DNA of 64,000 nt from Tetrahymena elliotti 4EA (lineage: Eukaryota > Ciliophora > Oligohymenophorea > Hymenostomatida > Tetrahymenidae): contig JH720296.1 in assembly GCA_000231825.2 (NCBI GenBank), positions 2,088,679 to 2,152,678 on the forward strand. Reading direction: 5' to 3'. The first letter of the stretch is position 1. Each line of letters opens with the position of its first letter. Below the pieces are notes generated by a model that was not told the DNA's origin, did no database searches, and worked only from the letters and a program-made list of their open reading frames with translations. This document shows, one piece after another, positions 51,605 through 64,000 of the stretch. Position numbers and translations under genes: made by a program.

Positions 51605-52893
51605 TTTCTTTTTCTTTTTATTTTCATTTTAATTTTTTTTAAATTATTATCTCAAAACTTTTGATAGGATTTGATTTCAATAATTAAGTCATAATACTTA
51701 TTGTATCATATTGGTATTTTATTTTAAGATTTTTTTGTGGTTATTTTAATTAAAAAAAAATTTTAATTAGAAAAAATTCATCAAAATTAGAGTAAATTTT
51801 TGATAGGATTTATTTAAATGTTATTTGATTTCTAAAAATTATTAATAAAATATCCATAACCTTCTATTTCTTTTAATTAAAATCAAAAAATATAATAGCC
51901 AAATCAAATTTAATTCAAAATCTATATCTAGAAACGTATAGAAAAATCTTTTCTTTTTATTTTATTTGAATTTTTAAAATTATTTTTTGTTTTATCAAAA
52001 TATGAATAAAGCTTTTACTAAAATAAGTTTTATTATTTCAAAATCTTATGATGTTTTGTTATCAATATGAGAAACATTCTTTAAATATACATATAAAGTA
52101 AATATTAATCTTTCTATAAGATTAAAATAAATTCAATTCAAAATACTTTATTAATTTTTAATTTGTCTATTTTCTTTTGCATAAAGTCATTTTCCTTTTT
52201 GTATTTTTATGTTCTACTTATGAAATATTATAATTTAGATCTTTAAATGCAGATTTTGAATTCTTGTAATTTACCTAATAACTAGTATTTCAATTTGCTT
52301 AAACTAATTATAAACCAACATTTAATAAAAGTAGATTAATATTTTGATCAAAGTAAAAATGTTCAAATTTATTTTATTTGTATGTAGTATTTGTTTCGAA
52401 CCAAAATTGTAAATGGTTTTTTAGTTTTTTTTATCATAAATCCTTTATTAATTAATATAAAATTAGCATGATCGATCTATTGTAGCAACAAGATATGTTT
52501 AACAGAATACTCTTGAAATGTTAACAATAGTTAATACATTTATAAAATTTTATTTTGGAATGCCCTTAGAAAATATTACAAGTTAGGTATTTTGATTAAA
52601 GAATACTAACCTTAAAGCTAATTTATTAGATATTTAAAGTTTATGAAAACATCTTTAATTTCAATTTATTTCTTTCCAAAAGATAATTTCTTATTTTTTC
52701 TTTTTAATCAAAAGTTTTATTCTAATGCACAATATCTTATTATATACTTTAATCTTATTTTTTATGTTGGATACAAAATAAATTTATTTCAAATAATTCT
52801 TTAATAAGAAAAAATAAAAGATTGATAAAAATTATAAAATAACTTCATAAATCATATTTAATAGATTAAACCATGATTGATAAAATATTTGAT
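51605..52893. other. AT-rich spacer between the two paralogues
   Basis: No gene or ordered repeat seen. Just upstream of each paralogue's ATG a similar CTTTTGATA tract occurs, so the duplication may include some 5' flank. Confidence 0.45.
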
Positions 52894-54243
52894 TCAATCT
52901 ATTTTTAAACATGCAAGTTTTTAAAGTGATTATTTAAGTTGAGTTTCCCATTGATGAAAATCTTCTTTAATATGGTCATATGTGCAATGATAAGTTGCCC
53001 ATTAGTTTTTTATTTTTAAATATAAAACTTCAAGCTACTTTATTTGACATAGAGTTTCTAGAATATGTTTAGCTTTATACATTCTTCTGAAGTTTACAGA
53101 TAGTTATAATATTTTTAGTTTTTGGTTTATTTTTGGAAGGCAATTAAAGATTGGATCTAAACCAATAGATGCTAAATAGCAAAACTCATCAAGGATTAAA
53201 GATAGCTTTTCTATCTTTAATTAAGAAAGAAACTTCACAAAATTATTGACAACATCATTTGGTACTGGTATGAAATATTTCATGGCTTTAGGTGGCTTAA
53301 AGTTTTCTTCATTGGTATGATAAATTCCTGCTTCTAATTATATTTCTAATGAGTTCAAATTTTGTAGGCTTAATATGAAATCATAAAGCTATTTTCTCTA
53401 TAGTTCACCCTTTGGAATTGAATTTTTCTCTAGACTCAATATGCTTAGTGATTTAATTTGATTCTTATCTACCTTTTAAAGCTCAGACAAAGACTTTAAT
53501 TCAATAGCATTTCCCTATAACATTTCAACTTTTATAAAATTTTTAGTCTATAATTAACCATGCAGTATTTTTTAATTATGAGAAAAGAAGAAATTTTCTA
53601 ATTTATTTGCTTCTTCTTTTACAAAACGATCAAAAAGACTGGCTAAATAATACAATTTATCATCAAATCTATTATTTGCATCTTTTCTTTCCTTTTCTGG
53701 TAAATTTGGATTATTTATCTCATTTGCTGGAAAATAGTAAACACACTATCCACCAACACATGTTTCTTGATTACAGACCCCAGAACAATTTGAGTAGCAT
53801 TTAGATTATTAATTAGGAGTACTCCAATATGTATTCCATATGTGCCATTTTACTGAAGTATTGGTATAAACTCTACTTTAACCCAAAGCTATCATAAATT
53901 GATTGCATAAGTTGATGAAATCAGATTTGCTTTGAATTATGTTGTTATTATTTGCCAGTATTAAGTAGAAATACTCAAGAATGCAGGCAATACTAAATAA
54001 TTGGTTATTCTTATAGATAATACTATTTGGTTAATTCTAAATTTGAGCACCAGCTGAGGCAAATATATGCTTTTATTATTAATTTTCAAATTATATTGTT
54101 TTTTAAGAGTTTTCAGTAAGTATTTTAAAATTCAATGAAATAAATTAGAATTCAACATTTTAGTTTATTCCTAAAGCATTTATTAAGTTTTAAAAGAGTT
54201 GAATATCTTCTGTCTTTATTTAATTAAATAATATATCTTCCAT
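52894..54243 (-). CDS. Unrecognised 449-residue protein with Cys cluster (copy 2)
   Basis: A single exon from ATG 54243 (MEDILFNQIKTED) to TGA 52894-52896, 449 residues. It is a tandem paralogue of 50237-51604. Nearly identical blocks include SDFINLCNQFMIALGQSRVY, NNPNLPEKERKD, YFIPVPNDVVNNF and the ending WETQLK. The Cys cluster is kept (CYSNCSGVCNQETC), but the last spacing is one residue shorter (CVGGQC). It has the same LRR-like Leu periodicity in the second half. The first 90 residues differ most from copy 1. No signal peptide, membrane segment or known domain seen. Confidence 0.8.
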
Positions 54244-56217
54244 TTAATTTATATTCTATTTGATTAATTTTTTGTTTTATTATTGATTACTTTTATCTTA
54301 ATCTTTTGATAAACAAAAACAAACTTGTAAATTGATTTAATAAATTTTATGGATTTGTTTAAAGCTTATTAAATATTAGATAACTAATGGCAATTCATGA
54401 GTAAAATTGGTATTTTATCAGTTTGTTGCTACATTGACATGATAAATACACTTATTAGATTTTAATAAATCAAAAGAAGCGTCTATAACAATAAGTATTA
54501 GATTTGAATTTTTTCAAAAGTCTTATTAGGTTTTAATAAATTAATATGAGTGTCTATAACAAGACTTTATAGCATTTTGGAGAAAGAAAAATTCACCATT
54601 CTAACTACCATTTTCCAATCATATTTACATGATTTAAAATTTAGAAAATTTTTAAAAAGGTATGCTTTTTCTCTTTTGCCATAGACTTCATTTAAAATAT
54701 TATTTTTTGGCTATTCTTTTTCATTTTGATAAAGATTATTGAGTTAACACTAAAATTTTTGAAAAATATTTCAAAAACTCTTAAATTAGAGTTCATAAAT
54801 GTCCTTTTATTAAATTCGAAAGAAAATAACTAAAATGTTTAATCATGAATATAATCTTTCTATAAGAAAAACTATGAAAATAACTATTAATCAATAAAGA
54901 TCAAATGTGTCTTAATATAAAATATATTCTTATATTTACTAAGTATTGCTTTCAAATAGTTTTGATAGGATTATTTTATCAAATATGTTGGTATACTTCT
55001 ACTGAAAGTAAGCTAGTTAGAATGATAATTTTCAAACAAAGATTAATGGATATGAATGATATTATTAAAACTGAATATCTAATGCTTTAATTTTCTTTTA
55101 AAATACTCTACTTCTAAATCAATAAATTAAGAAATTTAATAAATAAAATTCGAAGGTTTGATGATGATTTTTTAAAATGTTGATCTTCCGATTTATTTAC
55201 ATTTATATAAAAATAAGGAGACAAGTTAGTAATTGTTATAAAATTTGTTTATTTATTTTCTCAGAATTATTTTTTTAAAAGCGATAAATTGTAATATATA
55301 TTTAATATAATTTCCTTCTTAAACTCAGTTTTTAATCAGAAACTTAAAAAGTAACTGACTTTTAATTATTTTTCATAATCCCAGCAGTCAAGACTTAAAA
55401 AACTACTTTTTTACTTAAAAATATACTTTCAATTAATAGCAAATCGAATAGATTATTTTGTATTATTTTTCAGAATATAAGAGCAAAAAAAGTTTTATTT
55501 TTAAAATTGAGACTTTAATTAGTTACAATAATTTTATAATTAAAATAAAGTTTAAACATAAAATATTTGAAAACCAAATTTAAGAAGTGATGTTATTATT
55601 CATTCATTTTTAATTTAAATTTTAGAAAAAGTAAAAATAATCTTTCACAAGAAATTCTTAAAGGAGAAAAATATTGTATTTAAATTAAAATATGAGTTTA
55701 TTTTTGATTGCTTGAAAGAAATCTACTAAATTATAATAATATATATGTTTTTAAAAATAAATATTAGTAAATAAATTTGAATGGTTATTAACAAAGATAT
55801 TCAATGATAAAAATGATAAATTTATCTTTTGTAGCAATCAAAGTTATTAAAAATAATAAATTAGATAGATCGTTTAGAAAATGAAAATAGAAAAGCAAAT
55901 AAATATTAAGTGTTTTAATAACTTAAATTTATTAAATCCTTAAAAATAGATAGATAGATTCAGATTTTTACTGGAATTATGATTGATAATTAATAATAGG
56001 ATAATATCAACCAATCTCTTTTTAATCAATCTGAATTAATTATACGTCTTATATTTTTTTACTTCCTCTAATTGGAATAATCTTCTCAAATTACTAATAA
56101 TTAATTAGCAAAAGTAAATCTTATCAAATATTGATTTTTTAGAAAATATTTAATAATTTACAAGGAAGTTAGCATTAAAGTTAAACCTAGCAACTATTCA
56201 ATAAAAAATAATTAACA
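54244..56217. other. AT-rich spacer with a short direct repeat
   Basis: A 41 bp unit (CTTATTAG.TTTTAATAAAT ... GTCTATAACAA) occurs at 54451-54491 and again at 54522-54562, 71 bp apart. A 90-codon frame from ATG 54905 is hydrophobic, has no recognisable features and is probably chance. No other gene seen. Confidence 0.5.
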
Positions 56218-58350
56218 ATGAGATCTTATTCTCAACCTTAAATTCAGCTTCCTTAATCTCCATTCCAAATATGTAAGTTCAATAACTAAAAGAAATATAA
56301 TTCATTTTTTGTCTTATCAATAATTATTTATAACTTTAAAGAGCCAATGTATCCTCCCTCTCAATAGAGAGCAAATGGATAAGGAGGTGAATGGGGTCAG
56401 CTTTTTTAGCAACAAGAGATGAAGCAATAAGAAAACTATTAATAAAGAAAGTAATATGAGCAAATGAGGAAGTAGAAATATAAGTACTTTTCTTTTTTAC
56501 CCTTTAAAGATTTATGTTGAAATATATTTTAAAAAAGGGAACTTTTAGATTAAGATGTATAGGCTAAATAAAATTTAAAGGCATTTGAAAAATAAGAAGA
56601 TATTAATAAGCAGAAATATTGGAATGAAAATGAATAAGTAAATATTGATTTTAAATGAAAGCTTAAAGCTTTCATATATTTAATAGGTTATCAGTGATAT
56701 GCTGAATAAATAAAAAAATGCTCAAAAACTATATTATCAGAAGCTTTGTGAAGAAAATTTGATATTAGCACAATAAAGATAAGATCAAGTAAATAGTTTA
56801 TGATGGGTAGAATTTCATTTAAATTTATTCTTAGATAAGTGATTAGATCAGCGGATATCCATAATACTAGACAATGGAAGAAAGGATGAATCAATTTAGA
56901 CTTAAGGAAGCACAAATCTACTAAAATAACCAAAAAAAGGTAATCTACATTTAAAAAGCAAACCAAAAAATAGCTTTAACAAATGCTTGAATATAAATAA
57001 ATAGATGGAAAAAGAATATCAAAAAATCCAATAAATGAATACTTAAAACTAACAATTAATAGAAGGATAAAAAATGACTCCCTTGTTTCCAGTAAAAATT
57101 AATTTGTTTTAATAATTTGAAGAGAATTTTATAACAGAAAATTAAATTAACAATATTAAACAGCATCAAAACATAATAAGAGGTTCACATAATATTTTAA
57201 ATGTAGAAAGAAAATATCTTCATGACAAATGTGATGATGTAGTATATGAATAAATTAAGTAAAAAGAAGCCTAAAAAGCCAAGGAGAGAGAATAAAAGCT
57301 AAGAGAAAGAGAGCTGGTTCAAATGCAAGCTAAATTCTTAGAAGAGTAAGAAAAACTATTGAAAGAACAAAAGAAACAACAATATCAACAATACTGCACT
57401 GATAATAATGCTTAAGTAATTTATTTTATTATCATAAAAAGACATAATTAATTTTTTTTTAAACTATTTATTATTAAAGAGTTAATTTTAGAAGCAGCTT
57501 TAAGTTAGAGATAATCTAATGAATCCTAGAGAGTCAGCACTTAACTCTCAAAGATCCAAGGTAATCCTATTTAGAATATTTAAAATAAAGGAGATATTTC
57601 TTCAAATTAGATGAATTAGATTTTTAATTTAAATCATTGCTAATATGGAAAATTAAAGAAATTCATCTTTCTTTATTTGTGAATTAGTTAATTATTCCAA
57701 TTTATTTTTTAGCTTTTCATTTGAATTGAATCATTTCATTCGAGAAAGATTTTTCATTTGAATTGTGGTTAAATTTCAAAGTAAATAAATTATTTTCATA
57801 TAAATAGACAAGGGATAAAAATGGAATAGAGATTAATCCAATTTATTCTTTAGAGTATAATTCCTATGAAAGATAAAAATAATTAAACTAAGTTGATAGG
57901 GTTTTAAATAGATTAATTACACCTAATTCAAATTTAAGTAGGTTTCCTACAATGAATAATTTAATTTAAGTTAATCCTTTATAGGTTAATAATGGTTAAT
58001 CGTCTTAAACTTTAGTAAGAAATGGGTCTTAGCTTTTAAATAGAGGATAATCTAATCACAATAATGAAGTTACTGATTTTTAAAATGGCTAAACTAATTA
58101 AAATACATTTTAAAGTCCTTAAGTACAACCAAATTAGCAATATGTTAAGAAATTTTAAAATCATGTAGATAATTTTAATTAAATAAGAACAGTAAATCCC
58201 TAGTCATTATAAAATCCTCAAGTCAATTTTTTTGGAGCTTAATTGTTGCATAAAAATGTTCAATAAGAATCTAATTTCATCAAAGATTCTTTTGGTATTC
58301 ACTCTAATCATGGATATAACATTATCTCTGGGCATGTATTTAATGATTGA
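56218..58350 (+). CDS. Gln-rich coiled-coil protein, multi-exon
   Basis: ATG 56218 (MRSYSQPQIQLPQ). The first exon ends at 56272 with a GTAAG donor, and the second starts at 56342 in phase. At least seven exons follow; donors and acceptors near 56480, 56640, 56790, 56936, 57417, 57560 and 57807 can be phased except for some ambiguity at 57000-57070. The N-terminal third is Gln/Lys/Glu-rich helix containing YKELLDQDVQAKQNLKAF, a Y+ELLD.Q element also seen in several centrosome and cilium coiled-coil proteins. The middle is a strong coiled coil (KAKEREQKLRERELVQMQAK). The last exon is Asn/Gln/Ser-rich and ends GHVFND at TGA 58348-58350. A cytoskeletal or ciliary role is likely; family not assigned. 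Confidence 0.7.
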
Positions 58351-58994
58351 AAAGCATTTTGAGTCAAGTTTTCACTATATATATTAAAATAATATTTCAT
58401 TTATAATTATTTAGTTAAATAAAATATAAAATAAATTAAAGCGCAAATTATATCAATATCTAAAAATAAGAGTTTCATGTTACCTAAAAATTCAATTACT
58501 ACTAAAAATTATATGTTTTTGTTATCTATTAATAGATTAACTATTTTTTGACTTATGGCATCAGATTATTAAAAATAAAACTTTTTAAAATCATTTTAAA
58601 AAATCTTACAAATTTTGACATTTTTAATATTTTTATCATAAACTTATTTTCTTTTATTATTTGGGTAAAGAATAGATAGTATTAGTAAAAAATATCTTAA
58701 CATGTACTATACATAATAGAATCACCTGGATTTTAAATATCTATTTTTGGAATTTACTCTGCTTCTTTGTTATTTATTTATTTATTAAGTAAAATGTGAT
58801 TCATATATCAGGATGGTATTCTTTTATAATTGTGATAAATTTATTATTTTAAATTTTTTTTAGTTTTCTTTGTAGAAATAAAAATTCTATTTAAACAAAA
58901 AATTTAACTTATTTATTCTTTTTCCAATATTTGAAAAGAAAATACAAAGATAAAAATATACAAAAATTTAATGAAATATTAAATGAAAAGTGAA
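58351..58994. other. AT-rich spacer between convergent genes
   Basis: Short region between the ends of a plus- and a minus-strand gene. Only 3' untranslated-type A/T sequence seen. Confidence 0.5.
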
Positions 58995-61900
58995 TCATTT
59001 TTTTTGGGTTTGTTAAATTAGTTTTTTAATTAAATTAGGTTTGCCTCTCTCTTATTTTTACTTTAAGTAGTCAATATCTTTTTAGTTTATTTGTAACTCT
59101 TTAGCTTTGCTAATAGCTTATTTGATTTTATTTTTTCTCTCTCTTTCATATTCATTAGCTAAATATTATTCGTGTTTGATTTCTATTATATAATCTACAT
59201 ATTTTTCTTTTGCTTTAAAGACGTCATTTTTTTTAGTGAATACTGAATTTTGATTCTCTTCCTACTCCTATCTCTGTTATAATTTTTCTCTATAATTAGC
59301 TATTTTATTCAATTTTTCTTCATACATAATTTAGTAAATATCTGAGATTGATTCTAAAATATCTATAAATATATTTTAATATTTAATAAGCTTCACAAAA
59401 ATATGTTTACCTAGTTAATTAATTTCGATTTCTTATGAAAACTCATAGTAAAGACTCATAACATTTTCATATTTATATATAGACTCTAAATAGTTAGGAT
59501 TACTTAATTCTAAATACATTTTTGCAATTCTCAATTCTATATCTACATCTTTTTTTTTAATTAATTTAAAAAAATGCTATTTAAAATATGAATGTTACAT
59601 TATTGTAAATATCTTTTATCTCTTTTTTGAATTTATTTTAAAACTTCGATTGCAGTTTCTTTATCCCATTAAGATTCATCAAATTCATTATATTTTATAT
59701 CTTCAATATACTAACTTCTTAGAATATGACCTTTATTTAACATTTTTAATGAACATTTTTATTATTAACATTAATTTAAATAATTATTTACAAAACCATT
59801 TCTCTATTTTATTTTCTATCTCTAGAAATATTTCCTTTGATAAGAGTTTCTGGTTTTTGTCATAAAAACATTTACAAAGATATCCATTTATTTTTATCAA
59901 TATTTAATCTAAATTATCAATTTAATTTTAGTGTTCAATAATTAAAGCCTTCAAATCTTCCAAGTCCTCATAGAAATCTGCCATTTAAACTCTGAGCTAA
60001 ATTAAGCTATCATAACAATCAATCAACAGCTGTAAATCTTAAAATAAAATAGGTTTAATATTTCCTTTTTTTAAAAGTTAAAATAAATAATATTTTAATT
60101 ATTACTTTGGTTAAGAGGTTCAGTTTCAAAAATATCAATTTTCCTTTCTTTTTAATATTAACTTAAAATCTTTTTTTCTTTATTATCTTTTGAATTTTTT
60201 GTTTGCTCAATTTCATTAAACTTAAATTCATAATTTAAAAGTTTTTTAACTTTAATGTCTTTGAGATTATTTGCTTAGCCATCATCTTTAGCTTCTTTAG
60301 TTTTATTTTATTAATTGTTTTAGATTTTTTTGAAAAATTTTGAATTTCTGTTTTATTCTTCTTCATCTTTTGGATTGGAATTTTTTTATTTTTGTGATAA
60401 GAAAAAATTTTAATACTGAAATGTGCGTTAAATGATATTAAATCTTAACCTAGTTAATTATTTGCTCTCTTTTTCTCTTAAATTAAATAGATTAGTTTTT
60501 TTTTCTTAGCTACTCTATGACTCTTCATCTGCAGAATATTCATCAGCTTCATCTACTACATCATGTTTGATTTAAAATACCATTTACTTTTTTTTAGTAT
60601 TTTTTTTCTGCATAGCCTCACCTATCTTTTGCTAATCTTCAATTATATTATCATTTTAAATTTACTCCAAACTCTCATCATGCAGCTGGACTAATTGTTA
60701 AATAATTTCAAATTCCTCATGCAAATTTTACTAGCTTGGTCTCATTTTATTCTGAATAAAATCAAGGATTTCTTCAGCAAGCAATTAATACTACTCTCTG
60801 TTTTTCAAATTCTTAATAAATTTTAAAAATTCTAACAATTTTTTCAATCTATTTTCCTTTTTTGCTTCATCTTTTTGTTATTTTCTTTCTTTTTCAATTC
60901 TCTCTTTTTCATAAGCCTCCCTATTACTTTAATGCTAAACTGAAATCTTGTCTTTAGTATTATTTAAATAGCTTTCATTTAAATGATTAGAACCTTCCAT
61001 ATCTATAGTTTATTTTTTCTATAATTCTAAATCTGGATAATCAGATTAATTTTCGGAATCCTTATAATCCATATACTAATTCATTTAATTATCAGTCACT
61101 TCATTTGATATTATTTTGATGATATTTTCATAATTTTAGAAAAAATTCTATTTTTCTAATTATTAAGTATTTTACTTTTTGTAAACTTTGTAAAGAGAAA
61201 AAAATTCCTCCTCAATTAAAGTGATAATATCTCTGTAATTTAATTCCATTCTATCTTTTTCTTTTGTAGATAGCATCAGTCCTATTATATAATCTGAAAC
61301 TTTGAGATCTTTCTGTAAATTTAAACGTATTTTTAAAAATTTAATAGAGTATTAATTAAAAAGGATTTACATTTCTAAGAAATTTATCGTTAATTAAAAA
61401 TGCTTCAATTTATTCATTTGTAATAGTTTGGTTTTGTCCTAATTTTACTTTAGCTAAAACAATACCCATAGCATAAACATCTTGTGCCTTAAGTGAAAAT
61501 TTAGAAAAATAATTTGCTTTATCATTTATTTCTTTAGCTACTTCTGGACTAATATACTCTAGTTTCCCATATATTGTTGTAACTTCTTGCTTATGTGAAA
61601 TATCATCAATCATTTAAGACTTAAAAAAGTCTTTAAGCACCCACTACTTTTGTTCACTCTTAAAGGAATAAAACAAAGTATCTGTAGAAATATTTCTATG
61701 TCCGACTTTATTTCTCTCTAATTGCTTCAAAATTCTCACCATATCTTTTATCAAAATCAAATATTCTAACTCTGATAGTTTATCCTTTGGACACTTTTCT
61801 ATAAATTGCTGCATAGTAAAATATGACACATCAGATCTGTAAGCTAAAAAATACTCTTATGTGTTATCCTTTTTATCCTTTTCATTTTTAAATTAAATAA

Positions 61901-63498
61901 TTTAGATTTTAAAAAAAAGGGGAAGAGGAGGATTGTTTTTAAGGCTTTTAATTGTTTGCTATAATTTTGACATAAATAAGCTTTTAGATTAAAAGTATTT
62001 TATAAATCAATAAAAATGAATACCCTCTCTTCTTATTTCTATTTGTTCATTTTTTGTTAAAATGTAATATATTATAAAAGTTGTAAAGCAAAAAAAACAT
62101 TCAGAAAATAGCAATAATTATGTATTCTTTGTATAATCATAAAATAAATATAAATCCTGTTGGCAGCTTCATTTATGTATAGATTAGTGCCTAAAAACCC
62201 TCCTTTGGCTCCTAAATCAAAAGGATAATTTAATTTGAAAATTTTACATTTGAAGTATTTTTGATTTTAATAATATTCAAAGGCTCATAAATGTTAAAAG
62301 CAATAGTTTATAATGAGTTACTCTCTTAAGTATTTTGATGATTTTAAGGTTAAATATCAGGTTAATGCAATAATTTTAAATGGAGTTTAAATTGTTTTAT
62401 TTTTTCTTGAAGATTACCTTCACCTCTAATCTTTTTATAATTGATATAATTTAATAGGCTGTCATTTTCTGGAGAAGAATCTCTGTTATAATATAAAATT
62501 TATTTTCTTATTTAATGAACATTAATAATGTCTTTATAAGAATAAGGAAAGCATTTGGAATATTTCTCTACTTTTTTTTCTATTCTTGTAGCAGTGTTAA
62601 TTATCATAAGTTTTTTTAATCCAGAAATAATGCTTTATTAAGCTTCACTTTTGATAATAAAAGAACCATCTCTAGTCTAGGGTTCTTAATATTTTAATTT
62701 TAGGTCTACATGCTTCTAGTTAGGCAATATATTTTCTATTTTTTGAGTTATAGTAAACCATTTCTGTTAATATTCATGATTTAAATACTTTTAAAGGAAC
62801 TTTTTATCCATTTATCTATCTTTATATTTACTTTCTTAGCTTTCATCACAAGTTTCATCCAAACTATCTGTAGGATTAAGATTATTATAACTACGACTGC
62901 CATCATGATTTCCATCATCTTAATTATCTTCATAATTTCTGTAATGATGACTACTCTTCTATTTCTTTTAAATCTATAAAAATTAATACAAAATTTCTTC
63001 CATATTTCTTATAAAACTTCGAATCTGCTTATAATTTAATTCCTCTTCAACCACTTTATCAAGCTAATTGATTTATTTAAGCATCTCTATTAAAACCTAT
63101 TAAAAGAATTATTCATTAGACATATACTAATTATCTAACATATTTTGCTTAATCTAACTCTCCTTCTTTGCTCTATGAGCCAAAACTTCAGAATACCATT
63201 CTTCTTCTTATTTTTTAATCTTAAACATAATAGATTGATCCAACTAATTATTATTTTATGGCTAATTTATTACAAGATTGTTTTGTATTTCATCATTACT
63301 CAACAAATGAAATGTTAATTTCTATAATAATTATTCCAATATTGGGAGCAAATTTTTGAATAATTATTTATATATTTATAAAACTAGTTTTTCTTTTTTA
63401 AAATCATTTTCTTCTTTCAAATCCTATGGCGATAATAGCTAACTTTATTTTTGGTTATTGTTTTTATCACTACTTTGTAAACAGTTAGCTTGCCCCAT
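58995..63498 (-). CDS. Pseudokinase with N-myristoylation-type start and long coiled-coil tail
   Basis: ATG 63498 begins MGQANCLQSS, with TGA immediately upstream. MG...C is the usual signal for N-myristoylation with a nearby palmitoylated Cys. About 430 residues of helical and charged sequence follow (EEEWYSEVLAHRAKKE; VEEELNYKQIRSF) to about 62250. Kinase-like sequence runs from about 62240 to 61270. The glycine-loop area (62170-62240) has two loop-like frames and I could not fix the splice. Then come YFLAYRSDVSYFTMQQFIEK and VGHRNISTDTLFY in the HRDxKxxN position, with Asp, Lys and Asn all replaced. LKDFF stands in place of DFG, YISPEV in the APE position, and KAQDVYAMGIVLAKV matches the DvyslG helix. 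The C-terminal part is Lys/Glu coiled coil with many introns and ends LIQQTQKK at TGA 58995-58997. It probably acts as a membrane-attached scaffold, not an enzyme. Confidence 0.75.
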
Positions 63499-64000
63499 TC
63501 ATAAAAGCTGATTAAAATTTATAAGATAAAGACTTTAGTTTATTTTTTAATCAGATATTTGACGATCAATAATTTTAACAGTAGCATTTAAATATCAAAT
63601 ATTTCTTTTTCATTAATATTTTCAACGAATATATAATCAAATTTCTTCCAAATTCTAAAATTCTTTACTAATATATTTTCTTTTCATTATCCTAAATCTT
63701 AAAAAAGGCTTAGTATTAGCATATTTGTATCTTTAACAAATTGTAGTTGACTTATTTCATAAAATATTTTCGCTAAAAAAAACTTATCTGCTTATCAACC
63801 ACTTTGAAATAACCAAATAAAAATCTTAATAGAAATACACCAAACAAAATTTTAGAATGTTAAAATATAAAATCAATAAAATCATATGAATAATTAATTT
63901 ATTTTCATTAAGCCATATATACCCATCTCTCACCAATCTTTTCATTTTAAGAATGCTTTTTCTTAGTTATTGTATAGTTTAGTATCAATATGATTAAATC
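63499..64000. other. Upstream region of the pseudokinase gene
   Basis: AT-rich. It should hold the promoter and 5' UTR of the minus-strand gene. No coding frame with convincing composition was seen. Confidence 0.45.

Noticed and set aside
54905..55177. 90-codon plus-strand frame
   Set aside because: Hydrophobic, featureless translation of AT-rich DNA with no neighbouring exons; not distinguishable from chance.
1..64000. Chromosome-breakage sequence or telomeric G4T2 array
   Set aside because: I looked for AAAGAGGTTGGTTTA on both strands and for G4T2 repeats and saw neither; the G-run near 15305 is not a repeat array.

Overview
The window looks like macronuclear DNA of an oligohymenophorean ciliate, most likely Tetrahymena or a close relative. 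It is extremely AT-rich. Long reading frames appear only when TAA and TAG are read as glutamine and TGA as the sole stop. Introns are AT-rich GT...AG, mostly about 35-140 nt, and the proteins are rich in Asn, Gln and Lys. All calls below use the ciliate code, so standard-code ORFs show only fragments of the real genes. Exon limits were read by eye; where I could not phase a junction I say so.

Layout. (1) About 0.5-15.2 kb, + strand: one very large, divergent dynein heavy chain gene. Its P-loops are eroded at AAA1, AAA2 and AAA4, and it stops after AAA5. (2) 15.8-20.2 kb, - strand: a broken and an intact copy of an unrecognised gene family, with a Tc1/mariner transposase relic between them. 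(3) 21.7-24.2 kb, - strand: a many-intron leucine-rich-repeat gene. (4) 24.6-29.5 kb, + strand: a helical-repeat protein resembling Sfi1-type centrin-binding proteins. (5) 31.1-33.8 kb, - strand: a two-CXC (CRC) LIN54/tesmin-type DNA-binding protein. (6) 35.0-37.2 kb: small genes, partly overlapping on opposite strands, including a basic CxxC protein. (7) 38.5-41.7 kb, - strand: an Asn-rich protein of unknown class, followed by a five-copy, roughly 200 bp tandem repeat. (8) 46.3-49.3 kb, + strand: a PPIL6-like cyclophilin with a long tail. (9) 50.2-54.2 kb, - strand: two tandem paralogues with a conserved Cys cluster. (10) 56.2-58.4 kb, + strand: a Gln-rich coiled-coil protein. (11) 59.0-63.5 kb, - strand: a pseudokinase with a predicted N-myristoylation start.

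Themes. There is no operon structure; genes lie on both strands with AT-rich spacers of 0.5-2.7 kb. Several products fit ciliary or basal-body biology: dynein, Sfi1-like, PPIL6-like and the coiled-coil protein. Three products keep a recognisable enzyme fold but have lost catalytic residues: dynein AAA1, cyclophilin FHR changed to FHA, and kinase HRD changed to HRN. The most interesting single object is the dynein-like gene. It keeps linker, stalk and AAA3 Walker B signatures while the normally essential AAA1 ATPase site is gone. I saw no rRNA, tRNA, CRISPR array, telomere repeat or chromosome-breakage sequence.
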